This document shows positions 8,246 through 17,587 of a stretch of DNA of 64,000 bases, piece by piece. A program made the translations under genes and the position numbers. The notes beneath the pieces were generated by a model. That model saw only the letters and a program-made list of their open reading frames with translations. It was not told where the DNA came from and made no database searches. The first letter of the stretch is position 1. Each line of letters begins with the position of its first letter. Where the stretch lies: NCBI RefSeq assembly GCF_042676065.1, contig NZ_JBHTJO010000001.1, positions 2,666,001 to 2,730,000 of the forward strand, written 5' to 3'. Origin of the DNA: Methyloligella solikamskensis (GTDB taxonomy: Bacteria; Pseudomonadota; Alphaproteobacteria; Rhizobiales; Methyloligellaceae).

Positions 8246-9388
8246 ATGGCTCAGAATGCTGCGACTGAAGGCTTCGCGCCTTGGAAAGATCCTGACGCAA
8301 ATCCTCTAATCCGCTTTGAGAATGTTACGAAACGGTTCGGCGACTTTACCGCCGTCAACAATCTCAACCTGACGATCTACGAGCGGGAGTTCTTCGCGCT
8401 TCTCGGAGCATCGGGCTGCGGCAAGACGACGTTGCTGCGGATGCTGGCAGGCTTCGAAACGCCGACCGAGGGGTTCATCGTGTTGGACGGCCAGCGCATC
8501 AACGATGTGCCGCCCAACAAGCGGGCGGTGAACATGATGTTCCAGAGCTATGCGCTGTTTCCGCATCTCAGCGTCTGGGACAACATCGCCTTCGGCCTGC
8601 GCCGCACGAAGATGGAAAAGGACGCCATCGGCGACCGGGTTCAGGAGATGCTGCGGCTGACCCAGCTCGACACCTTCGCCCGGCGCAAGCCGCATCAGCT
8701 CTCCGGCGGCCAGCGTCAGCGCGTGGCGCTCGCCCGTTCTCTCGCCAAGGCGCCGAAGCTGCTGCTGCTCGACGAGCCGCTCGCAGCGCTCGACAAGAAG
8801 CTGCGCCAGGAAACCCAGTTCGAACTGATGGATATCCAGGAGAAGACGGGCACCACCTTCGTGATCGTGACCCACGATCAGGAAGAGGCGATGACCGTCG
8901 CGTCCAGGGTGGCCGTCATGAACAAGGGCGATGTCCTGCAGGTCGCAACGCCCGGCGAGATCTATGAAGCGCCAAAGTCGGTCTACGTCGCCGACTTCAT
9001 CGGCGAGGTCAACATCATCGATGGGACCGTGAAGATTACGGGCCCCGAAGAGATCGCCATCCAGTACTCGGAAACGTCGCCGCCCATCCAGGCGACGGTC
9101 GATACGGAGGGCTTCAGCGACGGACAGAAGGTCTCGTACGCGATCCGACCGGAGAAGATCGGCGTCTCCTTGAACAAGGACGATCCGAGGCCGAACAAGG
9201 TCAAGGGCACGGTGGTCGACATCGCCTATCTGGGCAGCACCTCGACCTATCACGTGCGTCTTGATTGCGGCCAGATGGTATCCGCTCAGATGACCAATGT
9301 GCGGCGGATCGAGCACCGCGAGATCACCTGGGAAGACACGGTCTGGCTCAGCTGGAGCAAAACCGCCGGCCTCGTCTTGGTGAAGTAG
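8246..9388 (+). CDS. potG: Polyamine ABC transporter ATP-binding protein
   Basis: A 380-residue ABC ATPase of the spermidine/putrescine class. Walker A is GASGCGKTTLLR (about residues 54-65), the signature is LSGGQRQRVALARSL and Walker B is LLLLDEPLAALD, followed by the switch His in VTHDQEEAM. A C-terminal TOBE domain occupies about residues 285-375. The ATG at 8246 is preferred over the adjacent GTG at 8243; an AAGAAGA purine tract lies upstream. It follows the intercistronic hairpin and is 6 bp from the first permease gene. It energises import through PotH and PotI. Confidence 0.95.
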   Translation: MAQNAATEGFAPWKDPDANPLIRFENVTKRFGDFTAVNNLNLTIYEREFFALLGASGCGKTTLLRMLAGFETPTEGFIVLDGQRINDVPPNKRAVNMMFQSYALFPHLSVWDNIAFGLRRTKMEKDAIGDRVQEMLRLTQLDTFARRKPHQLSGGQRQRVALARSLAKAPKLLLLDEPLAALDKKLRQETQFELMDIQEKTGTTFVIVTHDQEEAMTVASRVAVMNKGDVLQVATPGEIYEAPKSVYVADFIGEVNIIDGTVKITGPEEIAIQYSETSPPIQATVDTEGFSDGQKVSYAIRPEKIGVSLNKDDPRPNKVKGTVVDIAYLGSTSTYHVRLDCGQMVSAQMTNVRRIEHREITWEDTVWLSWSKTAGLVLVK

Positions 9389-9394
9389 CAGATC

Positions 9395-10291
9395 ATGAAC
9401 CTCCGCCGTCTGCTCATCGTCATCATTCCCTACGCCTGGCTGGTCGGCCTTTTCCTCGTCCCGTTCCTGATCATCCTGAAGATCTCGCTATCGGACACGG
9501 CGATCGCCATTCCGCCCTACACGCCGACGCTCGATCTCTCGGCGGGATGGCAGGGGCTGAAGGATTTCTTCTCCGAGCTCGATCTGGAGAACTACTACTT
9601 CCTGTGGACCGATAGCCTCTACTGGAAGTCGTTTGTCTCCTCCATCACCATCGCGACGATCTCGACCCTCCTCACGCTGCTGGTCGGCTTTCCCATCGCC
9701 TACGCCATGGCGCGCGCGCCTTCGGCCTGGCGGCCAACGCTCATGATGCTGGTGATCCTGCCGTTTTGGACGTCCTTCCTGATCCGCGTCTATTCGTGGA
9801 TGGGGATCCTCTCGACCAACGGCGTACTCAACAATTTCCTGATGTGGACGGGGCTTATCGACTCCCCATTCCAGATCCTGAACACGCCCACGGCGGTCTA
9901 TATCGGCATCGTCTACACCTATCTGCCGTTCATGATCCTGCCGATCTACTCCACCCTGGAGAAGATGGACATGTCCTTGCTGGAAGCGGCGGAGGATCTG
10001 GGCTGCACGAGCTTTTCCGCATTCTGGCTGGTGACCGTACCGCTCGCTCGCTACGGCATCATCGCTGGCTGTTTCCTGGTCTTCATTCCGGTGAATGGCG
10101 AATTCGTCATTCCCTCGCTGCTCGGCGGCTCGCGCACCATGATGATCGGCAAGGTGCTGTGGGATGAGTTCTTTAATAATCGCGACTGGCCGGTGGCGTC
10201 GGCGGTGGCCATCGTGCTGCTGCTGCTCCTGGTGGTGCCCATCGTGCTGTTCCAACGAGTGCAGCAGAAGCAAGAGGAGGCCGGGATATGA
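9395..10291 (+). CDS. potH: Polyamine ABC transporter permease
   Basis: A 298-residue membrane protein with six predicted transmembrane segments. The cytoplasmic EAA coupling loop (LLEAAEDLGCTSFSAF, about residues 195-210) contacts the ATPase. The N-terminal hydrophobic helix MNLRRLLIVIIPYAWLV matches PotB/PotH proteins. It overlaps the next permease gene by ATGA, so the two are probably co-translated. Forms the inner-membrane channel with PotI. Confidence 0.94.
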   Translation: MNLRRLLIVIIPYAWLVGLFLVPFLIILKISLSDTAIAIPPYTPTLDLSAGWQGLKDFFSELDLENYYFLWTDSLYWKSFVSSITIATISTLLTLLVGFPIAYAMARAPSAWRPTLMMLVILPFWTSFLIRVYSWMGILSTNGVLNNFLMWTGLIDSPFQILNTPTAVYIGIVYTYLPFMILPIYSTLEKMDMSLLEAAEDLGCTSFSAFWLVTVPLARYGIIAGCFLVFIPVNGEFVIPSLLGGSRTMMIGKVLWDEFFNNRDWPVASAVAIVLLLLLVVPIVLFQRVQQKQEEAGI

Positions 10292-11202
10292 ACAGGCCCC
10301 TTAGCTGGTTCAACATCACATCCCTGACACTGGGCTTTACGTTCCTCTACCTGCCCATGGTCATCCTGGTCATCTACAGCTTCAACGCCTCGAAGCTGGT
10401 GACCGTCTGGGCCGGTTTCTCGACCAAGTGGTATGTCCGGCTGCTGCATGACGAGCAGTTTCTAGACGCGGCATGGGTGACCCTGAAGGTCGCGGTCTTC
10501 TCCTCCACCCTGGCGGTCATCCTCGGCACCATGGCGGCCTATACGCTGGTGCGGATGCGGCGTTTCCCCGGACGTACGATGTTTTCGGGCATGGTCTATG
10601 CGCCGCTCGTCATGCCTGACGTGATCATCGGTCTGTCGCTGCTTCTGCTCTTCATCGCAATCGGCCTGGACCGCGGTGTCTTCACCATCGTGCTGGCCCA
10701 TACGACCTTCGCCATGTGCTACGTGGCCATCGTCGTTTCCTCGCGCCTGACGAGCTTCGACGAGTCCCTCGAAGAGGCGGCGCTCGATCTGGGCTGCACG
10801 CCGTTCGATGCCTTCAAATCCGTGACCCTGCCGATCATCGCACCGGCGGTGATCTCGGGCTGGCTGCTCTCCTTCACCCTGTCGCTCGACGATCTGGTGA
10901 TCGCTTCCTTCGTGACCGGTCCCTCCTCCACCACGCTGCCGATCAAGATCTTCTCCTCGATCCGGCTGGGCGTGAATCCGGAGATCAACGCGCTCTCCAC
11001 CATCATGATCGGCCTCGTAACGGTCGGCGTGCTTGCCGCCTCGCTGGTGTCGCGGCACACCATCGCCCGGCGCGAGCGGGAAGCGCTGGAAGCCAATCTC
11101 GCCCCCGTCACAGAACCTGCGCTCGCCAGCGCGACCGAAGGCGTGGTTCGGGACGAGGAAGAAGAGGAAGCCGAGAAGAAAGCGAGCGAGGCGCGGGCCT
11201 AG
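10288..11202 (+). CDS. potI: Polyamine ABC transporter permease
   Basis: A 304-residue permease of the PotC/PotI type with six transmembrane helices and the EAA loop LEEAALDLGCTPFDAF. The start overlaps the potH stop (ATGA at 10288-10291). After the last helix there is an unusually acidic and lysine-rich tail of about 35 residues (VVRDEEEEEAEKKASEA) not needed for the family fold. It ends the operon and overlaps by 4 bp, tail to tail, with the DMT transporter gene. Confidence 0.94.
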   Translation: MNRPLSWFNITSLTLGFTFLYLPMVILVIYSFNASKLVTVWAGFSTKWYVRLLHDEQFLDAAWVTLKVAVFSSTLAVILGTMAAYTLVRMRRFPGRTMFSGMVYAPLVMPDVIIGLSLLLLFIAIGLDRGVFTIVLAHTTFAMCYVAIVVSSRLTSFDESLEEAALDLGCTPFDAFKSVTLPIIAPAVISGWLLSFTLSLDDLVIASFVTGPSSTTLPIKIFSSIRLGVNPEINALSTIMIGLVTVGVLAASLVSRHTIARREREALEANLAPVTEPALASATEGVVRDEEEEEAEKKASEARA

Positions 11203-12140
11203 AGCGGTGGCCGATCGCGTTTCATGATCATCTTCCGGTCGAAGCTCGCCGCCAGCAGGGCGACGACGATCAGAGCGCTGCCGGCCATCTGCATCGTGCT
11301 GATCGGCTCCCCCAAAAACGCCACCGCGCCACTGACGCCGAACACCGGGATGAGCGTCAGATAGAGGGCGGCCTTCTGCACCGGAATGGTTCTCACCGCA
11401 TAGAGGTAGAGCCAGAAGGGCAGCGTGTGCTGCGCCAAACCCGAGAAGACCACGAACAGCCATTCGCCGGCCGTGGGCCAATCCGGCAGGCTTTCCCATC
11501 CGGCCCCAAGCGCGACCACGGTTACTGTGAGGATGATCACCAGACCGACGCTCTGCTGGAGGCCCGCCAGGAGCAGCGGCGGCGCGTGATTGGCCAACCG
11601 GCTGGAGAGCACCACATAGAGCGCGGCGAACAGCGTCGAGCAGACGATCAGCAGATCGCCGGCGGTGTGGACACCCCCTTCCCCGAAGCCGGTCGCGGTC
11701 ACAAGCCCTGCGCCGATCACCGCCAGGACGATAGCCACGATATCGCGGCGGCGGCTCCGTTCTCGAAACACCAGGAAGAGGAGCGCCAGAGAGAGGACGG
11801 GCTCGGTGGCGCCAATGAGGGATGCGTTCGCGGCCGTGGTGAGCGCCAGGCCCTGCATGCCGACCACGTAGGAGAGGCCCGGCTCGAGCAGCCCGTTGAG
11901 CGCGGCGATGCGCATGGGGCGGCCGATCTTCGGCACGCCCTGGAGCCCCAGGACAATTGCCCAGATCACCGCGATGCTGGCGCAGAGCTGAACGGTAAGC
12001 AGAGAGAAGGGCGGCAGGATCGCCAGCGCGCCCTTGCTCATGACGGTCGCCAGGCCCCAGCAGGCGGCCGAGGCGATCATGGCAAAGGTGGCCACGCCGA
12101 TGCTGGGCGCCGGCGGCAATTCAAGCGCACGCGTTGTCAT
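11199..12140 (-). CDS. EamA/DMT-superfamily transporter
   Basis: A 313-residue protein with about ten hydrophobic helices arranged as two EamA repeats (residues 15-145 and 160-295). The second-repeat end motif, a Gly/Pro-rich FLGEPIS, is typical of this superfamily. It starts at ATG 12140 and converges with potI. Family members export amino acids, metabolites or drugs across the inner membrane; nothing in the sequence tells which. Its location beside polyamine genes permits, but does not prove, export of an amine-derived metabolite. The 284 bp upstream (12141-12424) hold no gene that I can see. Confidence 0.88.
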   Translation of the reverse strand: MTTRALELPPAPSIGVATFAMIASAACWGLATVMSKGALAILPPFSLLTVQLCASIAVIWAIVLGLQGVPKIGRPMRIAALNGLLEPGLSYVVGMQGLALTTAANASLIGATEPVLSLALLFLVFRERSRRRDIVAIVLAVIGAGLVTATGFGEGGVHTAGDLLIVCSTLFAALYVVLSSRLANHAPPLLLAGLQQSVGLVIILTVTVVALGAGWESLPDWPTAGEWLFVVFSGLAQHTLPFWLYLYAVRTIPVQKAALYLTLIPVFGVSGAVAFLGEPISTMQMAGSALIVVALLAASFDRKMIMKRDRPPL

Positions 12141-12424
12141 GATCTGAAGTGCTTTTTTGGTCTGAGCTGCTCGCGCAGGTTCGGCGCAAGGCCGCCGAAA
12201 TCGGTCCTGATCATTTCAACATCCGAAGGGAGGTCGCTTCGGCTTCTGCCGATGAAGGACCGCGCCTCAACTCCATCTTAGGGTGATCCGGCCGCCGAAC
12301 TCCTATGCTGGTCCGCGGCCGATAAACTGATGCCCGGCAATCTAGCATCTGACGGGGCATTCGGCGCGCGGCAATGCGCGCTTTTTCGGGAATTGTCGCC
12401 GATCTCGACCGGCCCGCACCGCGA

Positions 12425-13123
12425 TCAGTTCACGGCGCAGAAAGCCGTTCCGGCGCTCTGGAAGACGCTGAATGCAGCGAACGCGACCACGCCACCGCCG
12501 ACGGCCATGCGGAGCCATTGCCTGTGCTGCAGAAGACCGCCTGCGCGGGCGAGGCTGCTGGCGCCGAAGGTGGTGGCGAGGATGGAAGGCATGGTGCCGA
12601 CGGCGAAGCCAGCCATGAACTGGGCGCCCGCCTGCGCCGAACCGCCGGCCATGGCCATGAGCAGCGCGTTATAGACCATGCCGCAGGGGACGAAGCCCCA
12701 GACCATGCCCGCCACGAGGGGCGATGCGTCATAGAAGAGGCGCGAGGCTCCGGCGAGCCTGGCGGCCGCACCGGCCAGGTAAGTGTCGAACTGAAAGCGC
12801 CGGGGCAGCAGGCCGATGATCGAGAGCCCGACCCAGGCCAGCATGATGGCCGCGACGACCTGGAGCCACGCCTGGGCGCCGGCCAGGGCGGCAAGCTGGG
12901 CGAAGGCGCCGCCGATCGCGCCCACGGCAGCCCCGGCGATGACGTAACTCAGGGCACGGCCGGTCTGGATCAGGGTCATGGCGGAAAGCCGCGCGGCGAC
13001 GCCCTCACCTGCCGGCGCCGTGGCCATGAGCAGGGAGGTGGAGATGCAGCCGCAGATAGCCGCGCAATGAGCGCTGCCGGCAAAGCCGATCAGAAGTCCG
13101 GTCAGAATAGCGATGCTATCCAT
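12425..13123 (-). CDS. DsbD_2/TauE-SafE-like membrane protein
   Basis: A 232-residue protein with about six transmembrane helices. It shows two signature cysteine motifs: GSAHCAAICG near the N-terminus (about residues 16-25) and GFVPCGMVYNAL near the middle. This layout belongs to the DsbD_2 family (often annotated sulfite exporter TauE/SafE), whose members are linked to cytochrome c oxidase copper loading or thiol transfer. It lies 67 bp downstream of the copper amine oxidase gene, same strand. A copper-supply role for that enzyme is an attractive inference but unproven. Confidence 0.8.
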   Translation of the reverse strand: MDSIAILTGLLIGFAGSAHCAAICGCISTSLLMATAPAGEGVAARLSAMTLIQTGRALSYVIAGAAVGAIGGAFAQLAALAGAQAWLQVVAAIMLAWVGLSIIGLLPRRFQFDTYLAGAAARLAGASRLFYDASPLVAGMVWGFVPCGMVYNALLMAMAGGSAQAGAQFMAGFAVGTMPSILATTFGASSLARAGGLLQHRQWLRMAVGGGVVAFAAFSVFQSAGTAFCAVN

Positions 13124-13190
13124 CGGTTCTCTTCGTGGCTTCAGGAGACGGATCTCGGAAGACCCGCCTCCCTCCGCTCAGTCCCTGCCC

Positions 13191-15131
13191 TTAAACCTTG
13201 GCGTTGCAGCTGCCCTCGTTCACGTCCGGCGGCAGATTGATCAGCGGGTTGCCGTCGAAGAAGCCTGTCGGCATCAGCATGAAGCCCGCGGAGATGCAGG
13301 GCTGCACCGGGAAATCCTCGATCCGCACCGAGTGATGCAGGCCGAAGACGTGCCACAGCACGATGTCGGTGTTCTCGATGGACCGGCCCTTGGCGCTGAA
13401 CTCGCCGAGGTCGTTGGTTCCGTCGGAATGGTTCATGAACTCGCCCGCCGGATAGCGCTCTTCGGAATCGAAGGCGGTGCACCAGACGTGGTTCTGGACG
13501 AAGTTCGCCCGCTTGCCCGAATGGGAGTCGGGATAGACGAAAGGTGTCACGCAGCTGGACGGCTCCAGCTTGTAGGCCGTCGGCGTGCCGGTGAAGTTCT
13601 TCTTGTTCGGATTGATGACCTTCCAGTAGCGCTGGGTCGGCGTGTTGATGCGCCGCCCCGCCTCGTTCTCCGTCTTCAGGACGGTCTCTTCCTCATAGAA
13701 GGCATTGCCCCACGGGTTCTGCGGTCCTTGCGGCTCGGCGTAGGTGTTGCACTCGACGAAGCTGTTCTCGTCGCCGTCGATCGCCATATCGAGCCGGGCG
13801 CAAAAGATATGCTGATGGATCTGGCCGACCACGCCGGGCATGACCTCGCGGCCGTATTTCGGCGGCTCGCCCGGCACGCAGGCGACCGTGTTGATGACGC
13901 CGGTGGCCTTGACCTCGAACTCCACCCGGCCGTCGGTGTGGAGATACCAGTAAAGGCCATAGTCGTAGTTGCCGACGGTGCAGATCGAAGAGATCACCAG
14001 CTTCGCGGCGCGGCGCACCTCGACCCGCTCGGTGCGGAAATCGGTGTGCTTCCAGGCAATGCCGGCATCCTCCTCGTGGATGCAGATGGCTTTCGGGATC
14101 GACCAGGGCTCGCCGTCCATGGTGTTCATGTGGACGTCGAGATATTTGATCACGCCGAGGCAGTCGCAGCCGAGCTCCAGGGAGTTGGCGAGTTTGCCGA
14201 TGCCGTATTCGCCGACATCGAAGACATGCTTGCGGAAATGGCCGTTATCCGGCGAGCCGTAAGGCACCGTCATCTCCACCAGCGAGGCGCGATGGATGAC
14301 GGGGCGGCCGTCGAACTGGATGTCGTGCAAGGTCACCGCCTCGCGGGCATTGAAGCCGATCACCAACGACCAGTCCCGCCAGACGAGCTTGCCGTCCTCG
14401 AACTTGAAGTTCACCCCTTCGGGCTGCTCCACGTTGATGGGCTTCGGCTTGGGCTTCAGCTCGTCAAGAAACTGCGGCTCGTAGTTCGCCTCCGTCATGG
14501 GGATTGGCGTGACGCCGTAATCGTCGACACGGATCACCTCGCTAGAGATGAGATCGACGACCGCATTCAGCCCTTCGATGGGATGGGCGTAGAAGTTCTC
14601 GTTCTCGCGCAGCCGCACCCAGGAGAAGACGTGGCAGAGATGGCGGTCCTCCTCGCCTTCGATGTCGAAATTGCCGGCCGACCACGGGTCGACGCAGACC
14701 TTCGACATGTCGTCGATGCCGCGCTTCTTGCAGCCTTCGATGAAGCGGGGATCGGAGCGGACGATGTCCTCGATAGCGAGGAACTGCTCGAGTTGGATCA
14801 TGGGACGGCGTCCGGGCTGCGGCTCGGAGAAGAGGACCTCCTCGTTGTCGAGGGAGACGATCATCTTCGTCACATCGACCTTCGCGGCGCTGAAGACATT
14901 GACCCGCGCCTTGCGCTCGAAGGGCATGCCCGGCTTGAAATCCCGCACGACGCTCTTTTCGGGCTCCATCAGTTCGATGGTCTCGAAGCGGGTGTCGTCG
15001 CCGTAGGGCGCAGCTTTCTGCACGATCTCGGCGGCCTTGGCGATCTCCGCCGTGGTCAGAGGCTGCAGCGGATGCACCACCTTCCCCGGCTCGCTCGGCT
15101 TCACATCTGAATTGCAGCATGTCTCCAGCAT
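13191..15131 (-). CDS. Copper-containing primary amine oxidase
   Basis: A 646-residue copper amine oxidase. The quinone cofactor TPQ forms from Tyr389 in the consensus Asn-Tyr-Asp-Tyr (VGNYDYGLYW). Copper ligands are His439 and His441 (IHQHIF) plus the distal His in the GLHHSVRIEDFPVQP region. No signal peptide is evident, so a cytoplasmic enzyme is likely. It oxidises primary amines to aldehydes with release of ammonia and hydrogen peroxide. The gene faces an AraC regulator across 475 bp. A conserved 22-bp site found in that interval also precedes the neighbouring amine ABC transporter, so uptake and oxidation are probably co-regulated. Confidence 0.95.
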   Translation of the reverse strand: MLETCCNSDVKPSEPGKVVHPLQPLTTAEIAKAAEIVQKAAPYGDDTRFETIELMEPEKSVVRDFKPGMPFERKARVNVFSAAKVDVTKMIVSLDNEEVLFSEPQPGRRPMIQLEQFLAIEDIVRSDPRFIEGCKKRGIDDMSKVCVDPWSAGNFDIEGEEDRHLCHVFSWVRLRENENFYAHPIEGLNAVVDLISSEVIRVDDYGVTPIPMTEANYEPQFLDELKPKPKPINVEQPEGVNFKFEDGKLVWRDWSLVIGFNAREAVTLHDIQFDGRPVIHRASLVEMTVPYGSPDNGHFRKHVFDVGEYGIGKLANSLELGCDCLGVIKYLDVHMNTMDGEPWSIPKAICIHEEDAGIAWKHTDFRTERVEVRRAAKLVISSICTVGNYDYGLYWYLHTDGRVEFEVKATGVINTVACVPGEPPKYGREVMPGVVGQIHQHIFCARLDMAIDGDENSFVECNTYAEPQGPQNPWGNAFYEEETVLKTENEAGRRINTPTQRYWKVINPNKKNFTGTPTAYKLEPSSCVTPFVYPDSHSGKRANFVQNHVWCTAFDSEERYPAGEFMNHSDGTNDLGEFSAKGRSIENTDIVLWHVFGLHHSVRIEDFPVQPCISAGFMLMPTGFFDGNPLINLPPDVNEGSCNAKV

Positions 15132-15288
15132 CGGCTTGTCCCCTCTCGACTTGCAAGTAGCGGCCTTAGGAAGGCGGCGCGGACTAAGCCGCCATTAGCG
15201 ATGCCCCGCGGGGGACACGCCCTTCGCGTCCCGGCGAGGCCCATCTGCCGCTGATCTTTGGCCAAGTATCTGAAAGGGTGCGGGCGCT

Positions 15289-15310
15289 GTAATTGACATT
15301 GCATGCCAAA
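15289..15310. promoter_or_regulatory. Putative AraC-regulator site upstream of the amine oxidase
   Basis: The site reads GTAATTGACA, two variable positions around a T, then CATGCCAAA. It matches another at 20926-20947 in 20 of 22 positions. It lies 158 bp before the amine oxidase start, in the 475-bp gap to the divergently transcribed araC-type gene. The rest of this gap shows no convincing gene. Recurrence ahead of two functionally linked minus-strand units, in the same orientation, supports a shared operator. Confidence 0.6.
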
Positions 15311-15606
15311 CGGGAGGCGCGCCCGCGACGCAACGGACAGCTCGCATTTCCTGCAGCGGACTCGCCGCTTCCGCTGCCTGATTTCGCGCCAAGGTCTGCT
15401 CAATCCTTGGAGAGGATGCGCTGTCCGCCACTGTCAGGTGAGCGCTCGAAGCGGCCTCGGCCGTAATGAAGGCGCGCTCGCAATGTCTCGGTTTCTAACG
15501 GCTTGCGGACCTTGCACGAGCCGCCTGTCCTCATCCCATCGCCCTCTGGCACGAGACTTGCGATTTCCCTTGGAGATATTGGCACGATGCTTCGGGACGT
15601 TCGGCC

Positions 15607-16695
15607 ATGGAAACGTCAGGCGTGATCTCGAGTGCCATCCTCGATGGCATCCTTTCGACGATCGATACGCGGGGCATCGACCCTGCGGAAGTCTCGGCCC
15701 GGGCCGGGCTGGGCAACAGCTCGCTCTACGGCCAGTCGCATTTTCTGCCGCTCGTCTCCTTCACCTCGATCCTGGAGATGATGTCGGAGTTCAAGCACGA
15801 TCCGGTGCTCGGCGCGCGGCTCGGCAAGAGCTTCGATTTCGGCACGCTGGGCGCGGTCAGCAAGGTCTTCCTCACCGCCCCGAGCCTGGGCGACGGCATC
15901 ACCCAATTCATCCGCTATTTCCCGACGCTTCAGAGCAACACAGCCTGCGCGCTTGTTGTGAATGGCGATATCGCGCGGTTCTCCTATTCGATCGTCGACA
16001 ACACCGTGAAGCACAAGGCTCAGGATGCGAACTTCACGGAAGCGACGCTCTGCTCGATGGTCGAAGCGGTGCTGGGAAAGGGGTGGAAGCCGAGCTACGT
16101 GGACCTGGCTCATGCCCCCGGCGACGACGCCTCGCTCTATGCCGAGACTTTCGCCTGCCCGATGCGTTTCCAGCGCCGGGACAACGCGATCCTGTTGCCG
16201 GCGAGCTGTCTGGACACGCCGAGCCCCCATCGCGATCCGGTGCTCAACCGCCGTCTGATCGCGGAGCTGGAGGACACGTTGCACCGAAAGGCGCTGCATG
16301 CGGATTTCGCCACCAGCGTGAAGGCCTGGATCACCTCGGCGCTCTGCCAGTCGGACAGCACGGACATTCATATCGCGGCGGCCGATTTCGGCATGAGCCA
16401 GCGGAACTTCCAGCGGCGCCTCGCGGATCTCGGCGTGAACTATGTGGGGTTGCGCAATACGGTCCGGGTGGAGATCGCCAAATGCATGCTGGCGCTGACG
16501 AACCTGCCGATCCCTGAAATCTCGGCTCATCTCGGCTATAGCGAGACCAGCGCATTCGCGCGCAGCTTCAGGAAGCTCGCCGACGAGACGCCGGCGCGGT
16601 TCCGGGAGGTCGCCCGGGCGGACCTGCATGCGAAGTCGGACGAGTCGGAGCAGCTGTTCCAGCTCCTCGACAACTGGCCCTTCACCCAACACTAA
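15607..16695 (+). CDS. AraC-family transcriptional regulator
   Basis: A 362-residue regulator with an N-terminal arabinose-binding-like ligand domain (PF12625 type, about residues 20-205) and a C-terminal double helix-turn-helix (about 240-340, containing FGMSQRNFQRRLADLGV and IAAHLGYSE-like IPEISAHLGYSETSAFARSF). This architecture is shared with OruR/ArgR-like activators of amino acid and amine catabolism. It is divergent from the copper amine oxidase and convergent with an amine-type ABC transporter operon. Both of those carry the same 22-bp upstream site. It is therefore the likely regulator of both; the effector is unknown. Confidence 0.92.
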   Translation: METSGVISSAILDGILSTIDTRGIDPAEVSARAGLGNSSLYGQSHFLPLVSFTSILEMMSEFKHDPVLGARLGKSFDFGTLGAVSKVFLTAPSLGDGITQFIRYFPTLQSNTACALVVNGDIARFSYSIVDNTVKHKAQDANFTEATLCSMVEAVLGKGWKPSYVDLAHAPGDDASLYAETFACPMRFQRRDNAILLPASCLDTPSPHRDPVLNRRLIAELEDTLHRKALHADFATSVKAWITSALCQSDSTDIHIAAADFGMSQRNFQRRLADLGVNYVGLRNTVRVEIAKCMLALTNLPIPEISAHLGYSETSAFARSFRKLADETPARFREVARADLHAKSDESEQLFQLLDNWPFTQH

Positions 16696-16715
16696 AGCTT
16701 TCAGGAGAGTCGCGT

Positions 16716-16736
16716 AGCAGGCGTTTCCGTCCTGCT
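16716..16736. terminator. Hairpin between convergent araC-type and permease genes
   Basis: AGCAGG (16716-16721) and CCTGCT (16731-16736) form a perfect 6-bp stem with a 9-nt loop in the 54-bp gap between convergent genes. There is no T-run, so termination is only a suggestion from position. Confidence 0.3.
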
Positions 16737-16749
16737 CACACCGCTTCGC

Positions 16750-17574
16750 CTAGAGCGCGGCCTCGCCGGTGTCGGCGGCCGCGCCCTGACCCAAGGCGTT
16801 CTTGGTCCGGGAGATGATAATCCCGAGCACGATGAGCACCACCGAGAGCACGACGACCAGGGTGGCGATGGCGTTGACCTCCGGTGTGGCCTCGCGGCGC
16901 AGCAGGGACCACAAGGTCATGGGAAGGGTATTCTGGCGCCCGGTCAGGAGATAGGTCACGGCGATCTCATCGAAGGAGATGGAGAACGCGATGAGCATGG
17001 CGCCGTAGAGCGCCGTCTTGACGTTCGGCAGGGTCACCTTCCGGAACACCTCGAACTCGCTGGCGCCAAGATTGATCGCCGCCTCGCTCTGGCTTCGCCC
17101 GACCTGCTGCAGCCGTGCGAACACTTCCGTCGCAGTGATGCAGATGAGCGCGGTGCCCTGCCCCAGCATGATCGTATAGAGCGAGAGCTGGAAGCCGACG
17201 GTGACGTAGAAGCTGAGCAGCGCCACGCCGGTGATCACCCCGGGGAGCACGATGGGCAGCATGACGACGCGGCGGAACCAGGCCTTGCCCGGAAAGTCGT
17301 AGCGATCGAGCGCAATGGCCGCCGGCAGCCCTAGGGTCACGCTCAAGACCACCACGCCGGCCGCGACGAAGACGGACGCCCATAAGGAATCGATGACCTG
17401 CTGGTTGGCGAACACCTTGGCGTACCATTCCAGGGTGAAGCCATTGAACGGCAGGCCCGTATAGTTGCTGTCGTTGAAGGAGAACACCGCCATGGTGATG
17501 AGCGGTGCGTAGAGGAACAGCAGCACCGCGAGCGCGAGGCCTAGGACGAGGGCTTTATTTCCGAATGCGCGCAT
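16750..17574 (-). CDS. Polyamine-type ABC transporter permease (PotC/PotI class)
   Basis: A 274-residue permease with six transmembrane segments and an EAA loop (SEAAINLGASEFEVF). The N-terminal motif PLITMAVFSFNDS is typical of PotC. It is the last gene of a four-gene minus-strand operon (binding protein, ATPase, two permeases), 13 bp after its partner permease. This is the second polyamine-class transporter in the window; linkage to the copper amine oxidase and AraC regulator suggests a different substrate from the PotFGHI set. Confidence 0.93.
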   Translation of the reverse strand: MRAFGNKALVLGLALAVLLFLYAPLITMAVFSFNDSNYTGLPFNGFTLEWYAKVFANQQVIDSLWASVFVAAGVVVLSVTLGLPAAIALDRYDFPGKAWFRRVVMLPIVLPGVITGVALLSFYVTVGFQLSLYTIMLGQGTALICITATEVFARLQQVGRSQSEAAINLGASEFEVFRKVTLPNVKTALYGAMLIAFSISFDEIAVTYLLTGRQNTLPMTLWSLLRREATPEVNAIATLVVVLSVVLIVLGIIISRTKNALGQGAAADTGEAAL

Positions 17575-17587
17575 GGCTCCTATTCCC

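Noticed and set aside
12364..12386. Terminator-like structure on the plus strand (GCGCGC stem plus five Ts)
   Set aside because: No plus-strand gene ends upstream of it; the neighbouring genes are on the minus strand, so it has no obvious transcript to end.
13113..15110. Very long open frame (665 codons) on the plus strand
   Set aside because: It lies antisense to the copper amine oxidase, whose TPQ and copper motifs are unmistakable. High GC makes long antisense frames common.
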